Origin: Acephala macrosclerotiorum
Lineage: Eukaryota; Ascomycota; Leotiomycetes; Helotiales; Mollisiaceae
Direction of reading: 5' to 3'
Length of the DNA: 64,000 nt
NCBI GenBank assembly: GCA_014904845.1
Contig: MU119217.1
Span: 248,001 to 312,000, forward strand
Shown here in pieces: positions 11,523 to 23,614 of the stretch. The notes under the pieces are model-generated. The model searched no databases. It saw only the letters and a program-made list of their open reading frames with translations, and was not told where the DNA came from. The number at the start of each line of letters is the position of its first letter. Within the stretch, counting starts at the first letter, position 1. The translations under genes were made by a program, and so were the position numbers.

Positions 11523-11716
11523 CTGCCCAAGCATAAATGTGAAGGTCACCTGAAGTCTCGTGCACTATAACATAGCTCAATTTCATGGACAAGGACCTGT
11601 GATATATGAAGTCGACTCTTCGCTGCTTCAAACATCCCTTATTTCCAAAGAATATTTCAAGCCAAGGCTCTGCAAAGCACCGCCGCCGCATTAGCTCTCA
11701 TGCACCATCCCGCCCC

Positions 11717-12785
11717 TCAATCACCAGAGCCGGTAGCATGCCATCCCTTCAGATCAGAGCAATTCATGCCTGTATTCTCGATGAAAGCAATATCAACCTT
11801 GATCCCGTAGACATCATCGAAAGCTTCACAATCTCCTTCCGGAAAGTAAGGTGCCATGATGTTGATCTTGCCTCGAATTCCGACTGGATCATTCTTGCCC
11901 GTTGAAAGACTGGTATTGAACAAGGTGATCTGATTATCACAGGTCAAGCCATCGGTGAAGATAGGTTGGTTCGTGACGTTCTTAAAACTGTTGTTGTGAG
12001 CACGTGCTCGATCTTTGGAGGGAGAGAGCTTACAAGCTGACAGGCCACGGACCAACTTTCTCGAGAAGTTTGAAAGAAGTCGTAACGGCTGGTTGTGTGG
12101 TACTCAGGTTCGTGTATGCGTTCAAGAAGATATCGTCTTTCGAACCAGGAACGAAAGCGTATGCATCCAGATCTGGTACAAAGGTCGCTGGAGGAACAAT
12201 CGATCCAGTGGCATTCGCTCCTTGAATGGCCAGAGAGCCATTACTGATCAAGAGATATTTGTTATACGTGAAGCTTGAGTAACCATCCCCTAGCAAATCT
12301 ACGAAAGGATATAAGATGTGGACGCTCTGTACCTAAGTGTTGGTGGTTTGTACTGACAATCTGGAGTCATCCAAATACCTGAAAGTCGTCAAGACTGAAG
12401 TTGAAAGCATACACACCGACGCCACGGTCGATGGCTCCTCTGATAACCAACTACGACCAGGGTTAGAAAGCAGAATGACGCAAAAGTGGTCTCATACCGG
12501 ATAGCTATCAGCTGGAAACCCCTTGAGCAGCGATTGATATGCTTTGGTCAAGATCCCATATTGAGCTGGTATGATGCTTCTCGCAAGGGTGTACGGAATT
12601 GGTACAACACTTAGAGTGCTGTTGATGGCACCAGTGATGTTGTTAGGGTAAAGTGAATTGATCGGATTTGGAGAAGATTCGCTCCTCGAGCTGAGAATAC
12701 TTTCGAGAACGGTAGGAGATGGTGAACTAATTGCTAGACACAGAAGGATTTGCAGAACAAATGCGAAGAGAATTGAGGATCTCAT
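11717..12785 (-). CDS. Secreted acetoacetate-decarboxylase-like protein
   Basis: Four exons (12498-12785, 12379-12450, 12034-12332, 11717-11987) join in frame to 309 residues. A signal peptide is visible (MRSSILFAFVLQILLCLA followed by small residues), so the protein enters the secretory pathway, and several N-x-S/T sites support this. The core contains PIPYTLARSIIPAQYG, IRGAIDRGVGVYAF, PFVDLLGDGYSSF and NVTNQP, matching a fungal family annotated as acetoacetate-decarboxylase-like. I do not see the Lys-Lys active-site pair of the bacterial decarboxylase, so decarboxylase activity is doubtful. All three introns are short (45-50 nt) with canonical GT-AG ends. It is intact although surrounded by relics. 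Confidence 0.75.
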
Positions 12786-13893
12786 GGTTCAGAGATGCTA
12801 AGAGTGTCTTGGATTCAAGACTAAGAAAGGAGAAGTTGGCGTCAATTAAATAGTCGACAAAAGCCGAGAGAGCATCTAATATTTAAGCCATCATGTACCT
12901 GTTTGCATATCTCAGTTTGCGGTCAGCATCGCCTCCTCTCACTGGAGGAACTGCCGATGTCATACGCCCAGGTACAAGCACTAACCACCGGATCATTTGT
13001 TTCCCGTAATTACGCTCCTACTGCCGGAATAACCCTTGAGCATCGCAATCTTTGGTGGAATTAGATCTCAAGCCACGCGGCGTACGGGTTCAAGCTCATC
13101 CGAGCTACCACAAAAAACATACATACCCGCAACTCAAACCGTGAAGTAGTATTTTAACCAACATTCCTACACCAAGTCAATGAGTTGATTTGAAGTGAAG
13201 CTGCATTTGCAGGACGCAAATCTCCCGTCATGATAGCAGATTTGAAATTTCGTGTTGTTTGTCGTTTGTCAGATCCCCCAGGCTTCAGCCCCAATCTCAG
13301 GATACTCCTTAATGTCCACAACGAGCTTCGTTCACGCCCGCCTTCGCTGCCTCTTACGGGCCGACGGCCCTTCGCAAGCTCCGGGGTGGCCCGAGGCAGC
13401 TATGGAGGTCGTATCCTCAGCTCGTCCAGCCGGAGGCCTTGTCTGCGACGCTTGGCTCTTTATATGATTTAGTTTATTAGAGAATAGAATCTAAGTGTTC
13501 TTAGACTAACTGTACACGTGATGCGATCGCTAGCTTAGAATAGTTGTTTTATATCCGAGAGCTTTTCTCTCATCTACTCTCTTCTCTCTTTGTCTTGTAT
13601 TCTAAGGACTATATGGTAGATTGAATGGAATCAAATCAAATAATATAAGTTGTTAAAATCACGTGAAAGTGTTGCCAACGGGCAGAAAACATAGAATGCA
13701 GTCGCAAATCGCGATATACGTTTCAAACCAATTATAATAGCAACTACTAATTATAATTTGATGCAATAACAGATTTGAATTGCTTGAAATTAATTATAAT
13801 ACATATTTTGAAATTAGAAAAATCGCAAAATATTTTAAAGTTATTTTAAGTACTGCGTAACTCCGATTTTAGTGTTCTTATAATCATGTAATA
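12786..13893. other. Left flank of the AT-rich block; possible old LTR fragment
   Basis: The first part holds the promoter side of the secreted gene. From about 13220 the texture changes: a GC-rich palindromic patch (13346-13400) is followed, after 13460, by a stretch with CACGTGATGCGATCGC, a pyrimidine-rich CTCTCATCTACTCTCTTC run and GTATTCTAAGGACTATA. This resembles fungal LTR promoter/leader sequence, but I cannot find both LTR edges. Composition drifts toward A+T from about 13730. Confidence 0.3.
13346..13400. repeat. GC-rich nested palindrome
   Basis: The arms GCTGCCTC (13346-13353) and GAGGCAGC (13393-13400) enclose a second palindrome, GGGCCGACGGCCC. The patch is strikingly GC-rich directly beside the AT-only block and is non-coding. 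Confidence 0.5.
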
Positions 13894-13939
13894 AGTCAAA
13901 CTTTTTATTAATCGGCCACTTTCTAAAGTCGACTACTTT
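13894..13939 (+). repeat. Left terminal inverted repeat
   Basis: This 46-bp repeat matches the reverse complement of 22099-22144 except at six positions. All six are C-to-T or G-to-A changes on this side, including four consecutive C-to-T changes in the run after AGTCAAAC. It is flanked on the left by TA. Confidence 0.85.
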
Positions 13940-15499
13940 TTACACCAAAAATAACGATTTTTGATTTTTATATTTCTATTAATTATTAATAAAAAATACA
14001 AAATTAAAAATATATATTATTTAAATAAAAATTAAATAAATTATTAATTTTTTTTTAAATTTTTAATTTTAAATAATAAATTATTAAATTTTAAAATTCG
14101 TGATTTTCGATTTATATATAAATGTCGAGACATATACACGTGCTTATCACGTGCTTTAGTTAAGGAGAGCTAGTGTAGAACTTGAGAGTATATTAATACT
14201 TTCGATTTTAAATTTAATTTTTTAAACAATTAATAATTTTTATATTTAATACGTAAAAATTACGATTATTAAACGTAATATATTGATATATTCAAATATT
14301 TTAATATTATTAATACTAATCAATATTTAATTTCATTAATTGAATACAAAACAATAAAATCTAAACTAAAAAAAACTTTTACGTAAAAAAATATACATTT
14401 TTTCGAAATTTAAAAATATATATTTAATTTTTTTTTAGTATTTGAAAAATTTTACAAAAAAATACTAAAAAAATTCTACGTAAAAAAATACAATTCTTTT
14501 AATATTTAAAAGTTTTACACTTTATATCTTTCTCGATATTTAAAAAATTTTATATACAATACTAAAAATTTAAAAAAACAATTATCGAAATTTTAATTAT
14601 ATTTTTTTTGATTTGCGTTTATTACATACGATAAAAAAATCGATTACGAAAATTTTATTTTTTTTGAATCGACGATTAAAACGACAAAAAATACTATATA
14701 TTATACTTTTTTTTAAAAACAATGAATTTTTACGTTATTCGAAACGTATTTAAACTACGATCAATTTGAATTTTTATTTACACTTTATATACAAACAAAT
14801 AAATTTATATTAAAATAAATAAATTTATTAAATACAAATTAATATTTTAAAATAATAAAAATTAATACTTAAAATAAATTTTTTTTTTTTTTCGAAAAAC
14901 GTTTTATTGTTTTCAAATATATTTTTATTACTCAATATCAAATACGATAAATTACAAATAATTACGACAATTTTTTTATTATTAAATAAAATTAAATCAA
15001 ATAAATATATAAAAAAAAAAATTTATTTTATTACAATAAAAACGAATATAAAAAATAAATCGATTTCTAGTAATTAAATTTAAATAAATTTATTATTAAC
15101 AATTTCATTTTATATAAATTTTATATATTTAAAGAATTAAAATATAAAAATAATACTTTATAAGAATTTTATTAAAACAATTTTAAAGACTAAAAAATAA
15201 TACATTTTAAAATAATTATTAATAAATTGATTTTTTGTTTAAAAAATTATTTTAAAAATAATAGCGTTTATATTTCGCGTAAAAAATCAATTCAATAAAT
15301 TGAAATTTTTATTTAAAAACAATAATAATATATAATTTGACTAGATACGAAAATACAATAGTAATTGGAAAAAGGAAAATTCAATTCTCGATTTAATTCG
15401 AATAATTAATTTCGATCAAATTTAATTACTTTAAACAAATTTTATAGATTAAAATTTAAATAAAAAATATTTATTATTCGATAATTAAATTTGCAAAAA

Positions 15500-18400
15500 A
15501 CTCAAAAAATATTAATTTGAGAGAATAAAAAAATAATTTTTAAAATTTTAAATATAAATTAAAAATTATAATAAGAAGTATTTTGAAATAGAAATAAAAT
15601 ATACGTATTCTCGAAATCGTTATTTTAAAAACTCGAGAGTATCGTTGAAAACTTTATCGAAATAAAAAATAAACGCGATATTACAATTTATTATAAAGTA
15701 AATCGATTTCAAATAATAACGTTTAAAAAGAGATTATTTTTTCAAAGAAAAATAATAAAAAATTAATACTATAAATAAATTCTTGAGTAAATATAATATT
15801 ATTTGCGACGAAAATAAAAAAATCTATTAAAATTAAATTTTTTACGATAATAAATTTTTTACGATAATAAATTTTTTAATTTTTTAATATACAATAAAAC
15901 GATTATAAATTTCGAAAAATTAATTATTCGTAATAAAAAATTTAAAATTTTAAATAAAAATAAAAAAACGAAATTTAAAAAATTAAATAATTAAAAAGTT
16001 TAATAATTTAAAAAAAATTTATTTTAATAAAAACGATAAATATAAAGAAATAATTTACGATTTTTTTGATAAAAAATTAAAATTATTTTAAATTTATTGT
16101 AATAATATAAATATTACGTCGAATATATACAAAAAAACGTTTTTAATTATATTGAAAAAATAAATACGAAGTTTTTATTTGAATTATATTTTTAATAATA
16201 ATTGTTCGTTTGAAGAAATTATTAAATATATAAAAATTAAATTCGAGATTTTATATGTTTTAATAATATATTAAAAAAAATAAAAAAAAGTTATTTTACG
16301 AGATATCGTTAAAAAATTTTTTATAAAGAAATTGATTGAGAATCTCGAATTGTTATTTAATAAATTATAGTAAATTCAAAAAAAATAATTGAAAAAAAAT
16401 CGTAAGAATAATAATATAAAAAATTGTATTTTACGAATTTGTAACGATATTAAAGAATATCGTATATATTTTACAAATTCTAAAAATACGTTAAAAAAAA
16501 TTCAATACTAATTGCGTTATATTATTTAATCAATTAGAAAAGAACGAAATATAAAGTAATTAAATTTTAGTATTTATTTTATCGATTGTAAATACGATAA
16601 ATATAAAGTAAATAAAAATCGTAATAATAAACGCGATTAAAACAAATATAATTACAATTACAAAAATTAAAAATATAATAAATATAATCAAAATAATTAT
16701 TCGAGAAAAAAAAAGTATTATATTTATAAAAAAATAAACTATTAATCTACGAAATATTTTTTAAAAAAAAAACGACAAACATACGAAAAATTCAAAAACG
16801 AAATTTATTTTCACTATAAAAAATACGTTTTTACAACAAACTATCAAATTTTTTTAATTCACGAAAAAAAAAATAAAAAAATTCAAAAGCGAAAATAAAA
16901 CAAATACTTTCGACGTTTTTATTTTAAATATAAAAAAATTTAATTTCAAAAAATAAAACAAAAATAATAAAAAGTTTACAAAGACTAATTTTTTTACTAC
17001 AAAATATATCAATATTAAAAAACTAATCACGAAATTAAATAATTAAAAAATACAATATTTATTAATTAAAAACAATATATTTTACTCAATTAAAAAATAT
17101 TCAAATCAAAAAAAATCTTTCAATTTACGAACAAATATATTACAAAAAAATTTCAAAGTATTTTATCAAATACAAATGCAATTATTATATCAATTACAAA
17201 ATACAATCAATTTATAACTCTACAAAAAATCGATTTACAAATTAAATTCAATATTTCAAATCGTAAAAAAAAAATTCAATTCAAAATAAACAATATAAAA
17301 ATCGAAAATACGATTAAAATTTATACTTTTATTAAAAATATTACTTTTTACGTCGTACTTCGCAATATACTATTTTTACTATCTCTAAAAAATATAAATA
17401 AACTTAAAATTTGATTCAACAACGTAAAAAATCGCATAAAAAAACGTAGTAATAATACAATCGTATTAATTATACGCAAATAAAAATATCTATAAATTTT
17501 ATTAACAAAACTAAAAAAAACTTTTATTTAATATTATTTAACAAATATAAACTTACGACGCGTATATAAAAGATTTAAATATTTATTAATACGACGATTT
17601 GTAAATATTTTTAATAAAATTGAATATAAAAACTTTATATTTTAATAATTAAAACAAATCAACAAATTTTATTACTATTATTAAATAAACGCGAAATCGT
17701 TAAAACGATTTAAATTTTTTTTAATAAATAATCACGAGTTTAATTATTTAATAATCGTTAATATTATATATTTAAATAATAACGTAATTTTATAATTTGT
17801 AAATTTTATTACAAAATTTTAAAATATACGATTTATTATAAAAATATTTATACAATTTATATAAAACGTAATCAAAGAATATTAAATTAATACGTATTTA
17901 AAATCGCTAGAAGTTTTAATTCATAATACTAAAAAGAATTTTATATTCGCGAAATTCAAATAATAAATAAAAATTGTAACAATAAAAATAAAAAAAGTTT
18001 TAATAAAAATATATAATTTTATTGAAAAGATTAAACGATATTATATTTTATTACGACGAGTTTATATGATTATATTGAAAGAAATAGTAAAATATATTAC
18101 AAAAAAACAAATACTACAAATAGTAATAAAAACTTATAACGATTTAATAAAATTAAACGAATTCGTATTAATTTTATTAGTATTTAAAATATATTTCAAA
18201 ATTTTTAATACAAATATTTTTACGTCGATAATAATAAAAAAAATAAACGCGATTCGTAAAACAATAAACGAATTTCGTCGTATACAAATTAAACGACAAA
18301 TTAATAATGTATTAATAATAAAAAACGATTTCAATATTTTAATAATTTTAAATCTATTAATCAATTTCAAAATTCGAGTCTTTAAAAAGTACAAAAAATA

Positions 18401-20400
18401 GAAAAGATTATACAAATTACTAATAATTACAAATGAAAAATATATTATATAATTATTTTACAAATTGATAAATTTTAAATTAATTGTAATTAAATTTTAT
18501 TTTCGAAAATTGCAAATTGAAAAATCGATAAAAAGATAATTTATAAGAATTACGTAAGAAAACGAAAAACTAAAAACGATAAATATAATATAAAAAAATA
18601 AAAATTAAAAAAACGATAATAATAATTATTTAATTTTAATCGAAAATTAATTTAAACGTTATAAACGATTAAAAAATGCGAAAAATAAATTTAAATTTAT
18701 AATTTATTTCGAATAAAAATATTTTAATTCTATAAATATTAATGACAATAACAACGATTTTATAAATAATAAAAATTTCAATTAATATTATATAAAAAAA
18801 AAAATCACGATTAATATAATTTATATAACGAGTAAAAAAAAAACGAATATAAAACTCGTAATCAAATTACGAAAAAAAAGAATTATTATTATATTTAGAA
18901 ATTTTTTCGAAATTTTATAATAAAAAAAAAATTAAAATATTTATAAAAAACGTATTTAAATTTATATAATATAATTTAATTACGTATAAAAATATTCCGA
19001 TTTTTAAATTTAAATTAATATACGAAATCAAAAATAAAACAATAAACGAATTATACGAAAAAACGAAAATCGTAATTTAAATTTTTAATAATAAATTGAA
19101 AAAGTTTATTTTTATAGAATTTTTTATTATTTAACGAGTAAATTAAAGAACAATTTTAATCTTAATTTCAATTTTAATTTAAGATTACAATTTTATAATA
19201 TAATTACGAAACGTTATATAAATATATATACAATTGTAAATTTTAATTTAATAAACAATTTTTGTTAATTTATTAAAAGAAATAATATATTTTTATTTTA
19301 AAAAAATAATTATAATTGTAAAAAAATTATTGTATAAATTCGTAGAAATAAATATTTATTAATTCGTTATATATTATAAATATTATATTTTCGAATTAAA
19401 AATAAAATTTTCGATATATAATTTTTGTTTTTTAATTGAAAAAAATAAAAAAATATTCGAGATTATCGATATATAAATAAACAATACGTTAAAATTATTA
19501 ACGTTACAATTTGTAGACTTAAAAAAAAAGAAATTAAAAGAAATTAAATTGTAAATAAAAAACAAAAAATATTTAATATTTATAAATCAATTAATATTTA
19601 ACAATAAAATTATATAATTATAAAACGAGAATAAAATACAATTTAAATAAAAAAATTAAAATAAAAAAAATCGAATTTATTAATTCAAAAACTATAAATT
19701 ATTTTAATTAATATTGAAAATAACAAATTTATAAAACGTATATTGTATTTATTTATTAATTAAAAACTATTTTTAATTTATTAATCGTTATATAATATTA
19801 AATTATAACGAAAAAAAATATAATAATTTTAAATAAAAAATTAAAATAATAATAAAATAATTTATTGTACAATATTTATTATATTTTGATCGATTTAAAA
19901 ACAATTAAAATATTCGTATTCGTAGACGATTTATATATTAATAATATCGATTTGAGTTCGTAAATTAAATACGTAATTATAATCGCTAACGAAACTCGAA
20001 CGAAAAACGATTTTAAAATAAAAAATAATTTAATATATTGAAATTCTACAAAATGTAAAAGAATTACTAAAAGCGTTTTAATATTTAAAATCTACGAAAT
20101 AATTAATAAAATAAATATAATAATTATAATAATTTCTATTATTAATATAATTACAAAATAATTCGATTTATTTAATATTTTTATTGTTATTTGTACAAAT
20201 TCGTATTTTTTATACGATTGTTTAATAAAATTAAAAACAATAAACGAGAAACGCTTTATAATTAATATTATAATTTTAAAATAATTATACGAATATAAAG
20301 AATTGTAAAAAGTATAATAAATATATAAAAACAATAATTTGATAAATATTATAACGAAATTCAATTTAAATAAAATTTTATAAACGTTTATTAATATAAA
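15500..20400 (+). mobile_element. RIP-destroyed Ty1/copia retrotransposon interior
   Basis: Recognisable copia landmarks appear in order on the + strand. Near 16710-16800 is the gag zinc-knuckle region, in which the Cys codons now read Tyr (KKYYIYKK). From 18066 to 18401 runs an open frame whose pattern follows the C-terminal integrase region of fungal copia polyproteins (YNDLIKLNEFVLILLVF, NAIRKTINEFRRIQIKRQ). Around 19915-19935 the pattern FVFVDDLYI corresponds to the reverse-transcriptase Y-V-D-D motif. At about 20190-20390, TNSYFLYDCLIKLKTINEKR matches the RNase H end. The order gag-IN-RT-RNase H is the copia order. LTRs cannot be delimited by eye, so the limits are approximate. The element cannot be active. 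Confidence 0.7.
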
Positions 20401-21259
20401 TAATTTTACAATTAAAATAAAAAAATAAATAAAAAAAAAAAATTTAAAATAAAAATAAAATTTTATTTTTTTGAGTTAAATGAATTAATTTATTTTAAAT
20501 TAAATTCTTAAAAATATAGAAATATAATTAATTATTATTAATTAATTACGTAAATCGTAAATTAAAATATTTAATTATTAATTTTATAATTTTATTATTT
20601 GATTTATTTATTCTATTATTAATTTTTTAATTTTATTAATAATAACGTTAAATATAGTTTTTTTATTATAATAAATCAATTTTAAAATTTTTTTGCGTTT
20701 TAATAAATTTCGATTCTATTAATTAAACTTTAAATCGATTAAAACGTCGTATTACAAAAATTCGATCGTATTTAAAACGCGTTAAATTATTAATACTTTC
20801 AATAGTTATACGACGCGATTAATACTACAAATAAAAACTTATTGATTATATAGAATACGATTTTTTAAAGTATAATATAAATAAAAAAAAAATTTATAAT
20901 TCGAATACGAAATAATTAAATTATTAATTTAATTATTTTTTTAATTTTAATTATCGATTTATATATTAATTAATATTTTTTTAGTTTTTCTACAAATATA
21001 TAAATAATTAAAAATTGAAACGATACAATTTGTAATACTTTTTTTATTACGATTAAAATATTATTAAATTAAATTTTATATTAATTCTATAAAAAGAAAA
21101 AATTGATTAAAATAAAAATTGAAATATATATATAAAAAGAAAAATAAATATAATACAAAATATTAAAATTAAAAAATATTTTTTGTTTTAAAATAAGTTT
21201 TTTTTTTTTTAAAAATTGTTTAATTAGTATTATACAAAAAAATTGTAATTTTATAAAAA

Positions 21260-21649
21260 NNNNNNNNNNNNNNNNNNNNNNNNNNNNNNNNNNNNNNNNN
21301 NNNNNNNNNNNNNNNNNNNNNNNNNNNNNNNNNNNNNNNNNNNNNNNNNNNNNNNNNNNNNNNNNNNNNNNNNNNNNNNNNNNNNNNNNNNNNNNNNNNN
21401 NNNNNNNNNNNNNNNNNNNNNNNNNNNNNNNNNNNNNNNNNNNNNNNNNNNNNNNNNNNNNNNNNNNNNNNNNNNNNNNNNNNNNNNNNNNNNNNNNNNN
21501 NNNNNNNNNNNNNNNNNNNNNNNNNNNNNNNNNNNNNNNNNNNNNNNNNNNNNNNNNNNNNNNNNNNNNNNNNNNNNNNNNNNNNNNNNNNNNNNNNNNN
21601 NNNNNNNNNNNNNNNNNNNNNNNNNNNNNNNNNNNNNNNNNNNNNNNNN
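21260..21649. other. Assembly gap of 390 N
   Basis: 390 unresolved bases lie inside the AT-rich block. Any open frame crossing them is an artefact. The sequence resumes as AT-rich DNA to about 22098, so the gap belongs to the same repeat block. Confidence 0.98.
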
Positions 21650-22098
21650 GCAAATATTAATAAAAAAATTTAATTTTTTTCTTTAAAGATTCTCAATATT
21701 AATGCAGCGTTAAAAATAAAAATTTTAAGTTTTTTTTATTAATAATTCTTTTTTAAAATTAAATTAAAAAAAAATCTCATATAAATTTATAATAGAAAAC
21801 TTTTAATCTTTAATTTAAAAAAATAATTACTAATAGAAATTTTTAATTTTTTAATTTCTAAGTATATATTGCTTAAAAGTATTCTTTGTAATTTTTGCAA
21901 ATTATTTTATTAATTTCTTTTGATATAATTTATAAATATATAAAAAATATTTAAAAAATATAATTAAAATTTATTAAATAAAATATTTATAAAATATTTT
22001 TAATTTTAAATCAAATTATACTTTCATATATTGAGAAGTTAAAATAAAAAAGCTTTTATAATTATATAAATTTTTGGTTGAATAATATTTAATTTTAT

Positions 22099-22144
22099 AA
22101 AGTGGCCGACTTTAGAAAGTGGCCGATTAATAGGGGGTTTGACT
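22099..22144 (-). repeat. Right terminal inverted repeat
   Basis: This is the partner of 13894-13939. It retains the C-run (GGGGG on the + strand before TTTGACT) that is mutated in the left copy, so it is closer to the ancestral TIR. TA follows at 22145-22146. Confidence 0.85.
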
Positions 22145-22186
22145 TAGTGTCGACGACGGACAGAAAAAAAGCAAAGGCTATAAGAG

Positions 22187-22190
<4 letters not shown>

Positions 22191-22251
<61 letters not shown>

Positions 22252-22269
22252 GTTTGGTTGGTTGGTTGA
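22191..22269. repeat. GATT tetranucleotide microsatellite
   Basis: Fourteen uninterrupted GATT units run from 22191 to 22246, followed by degenerate GGTT/GGTTT units to about 22269. The array starts less than 50 bp outside the transposon TIR and ends just before the stop codon of the dienelactone hydrolase gene, so it lies in that gene's 3' UTR or terminator region. Confidence 0.95.
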
Positions 22270-22295
22270 GGACGAAGCGGCTCAGCCCAGAGCCT

Positions 22296-23205
22296 TCACG
22301 CGAGATACTTGCTAAACCACTCGATTCCCTGCTTTTCAGCCTCATCCATAGCCTTCCGATCCTTCTCGGAAGACCAGTCGCTCCTCAGCGCGAACCCATG
22401 AATCTGTTCCTCATAGATCCTCAATTCGTGGGGAAGGTCTGTCTTCTTGGCCATCAGATCTTGAATCTGGCCAACAGTTCCATTGTCCAAAAGACTGTCC
22501 TTGTCACCAACAGCCAAGCTAAGGGGCTTCTTCACAGGCTCGAAATCGCCTGGTACAGCAACAAGTGACGGGTGGCAGGCATAGGCAGCATCAACCTCGC
22601 CATGAGCTGCGAGAACCGCGTATCTTCCTCCCCAGCAGAAACCAATTGCTCCAACCTTTCCGGTTCCAGGAATTTGTCGAACAGCATTGATAAAAGAATC
22701 AATGAGTGGCTTGCTGACTGCTTCGCGGTGCTTAACCAACCATGGTGGTAGAGTGGTGCCAACAATTCCAGTGTTCTTCGTTTTGTCGATCATAGAGAGT
22801 TGTTCGCGCGCTTTGAGAGGTGGTTCGACAGAGTTGAGAAACTCAACTGGAAGTGAGTCTCCCTGGTGCACGTCGGGAACGTAGCAGTAGAAACCAGCTT
22901 TAGCGTAGTTGTCTGCTAAGAGCCTTACATTCTTGAACTCCCACCCAAAAACTAGAGATGTTCAATTATTGTTCATGATCAGAGAATGGCACGACTTACT
23001 GTCGACAAGGAACACAATGGATTTTGCCTTGGATCTATCTTTTGGAGCGGCGACGTAAGTTTGAAGACTGTCAATCGTTTCGATCTTGCCAGTAGGAGTG
23101 CCTTCATGAACCTTCAGATCATCAGCTCGTGTTGAAGAACCATGATAATTGTCCACAAACCTTGCCAGACAGGCAGCATTCGCTCATTCCAACTCCAGTT
23201 GACAT
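22296..23205 (-). CDS. Dienelactone hydrolase family protein
   Basis: This is an alpha/beta hydrolase of the DLH family, which opens lactones such as dienelactone in aromatic degradation; cytosolic fungal members often have unknown substrates. The exons are 23161-23205, 23000-23111 and 22296-22951, giving 270 residues, the family's usual size. The first intron (49 nt, 23112-23160) is needed to keep frame. It joins SECCLSGK to VHEGTPTGK, which is how the family normally begins. The nucleophile elbow is GFCWGGR, with Cys in place of Ser as in true DLHs. Asp of VGDKDS and His of EQIHGFA complete the triad. It lies head-to-tail with the Moco sulfurase gene, with its 3' end close to the AT-rich block. 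It is intact. Confidence 0.9.
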
Positions 23206-23614
23206 CGTGATGTATTACCGTAGTTGAATTTCAAAAACTTCAAAGGTGAATGAGGAGAAACCAAATGCAATACAATGTATAAGAGTTGATCAAAGTAGAA
23301 AATTATACCCCGCTGATGGGTCTATATGCTGTTATAACATGAAGGGGAGGTCTCCGGAGGTATGACGTTTATAGTTAACTACCCAGACTAGTGCTATCAA
23401 CTGCCGCGGAAAAGACGCCACTCAATCAGGATGATAGGTACATTCGACGAGGTGTCCATTTTAAGGTAGGAAGGGCCGGGCCACTGACTTTCCCAGACCG
23501 GTCAACTAGAACCTGAGCTATCCGTTGATTTACTGCGGTATTTGAAGTCAAAAAGTCGAGCAAGCGCCTCGACAGAAAGGGTATCAATTTTCCTAAAGTA
23601 GCAGTTCTAGCATT
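23206..23614. other. Intergenic region
   Basis: This 409-bp spacer lies between two minus-strand genes. It carries the dienelactone hydrolase promoter and the Moco sulfurase terminator. I see no other feature. Confidence 0.5.

Larger units (their letters stand above)
13894..22144. mobile_element. 8.25-kb RIP-degraded transposon block with TIRs and TA duplication
   Basis: The block is bounded by 46-bp terminal inverted repeats (13894-13939 and 22099-22144) beginning AGTCAAAC, each flanked by TA (13892-13893, 22145-22146). AGTCAA-type termini with TA duplication are typical of Fot1/pogo elements of fungi (family knowledge). Such elements are normally about 2 kb, so the 8.25-kb interior implies nested insertions. 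A Ty1/copia element is recognisable inside. Nearly the whole interior is stripped of GC, GG and CC dinucleotides, and every frame is riddled with TAA/TAG, the mark of heavy RIP. A patch at about 14113-14195 escaped it. A 390-N gap lies near the right end. Confidence 0.75.

Noticed and set aside
11994..12050. Premature stop in the secreted acetoacetate-decarboxylase-like gene
   Set aside because: The stop lies in a 46-nt intron with good GT-AG signals; the spliced frame is intact.
21087..21653. Apparent 188-codon ORF in the AT block
   Set aside because: It consists mostly of the N gap and is an assembly artefact.
23112..23160. Frameshift in the dienelactone hydrolase gene
   Set aside because: A 49-nt GT-AG intron restores the frame and the family's N-terminus.
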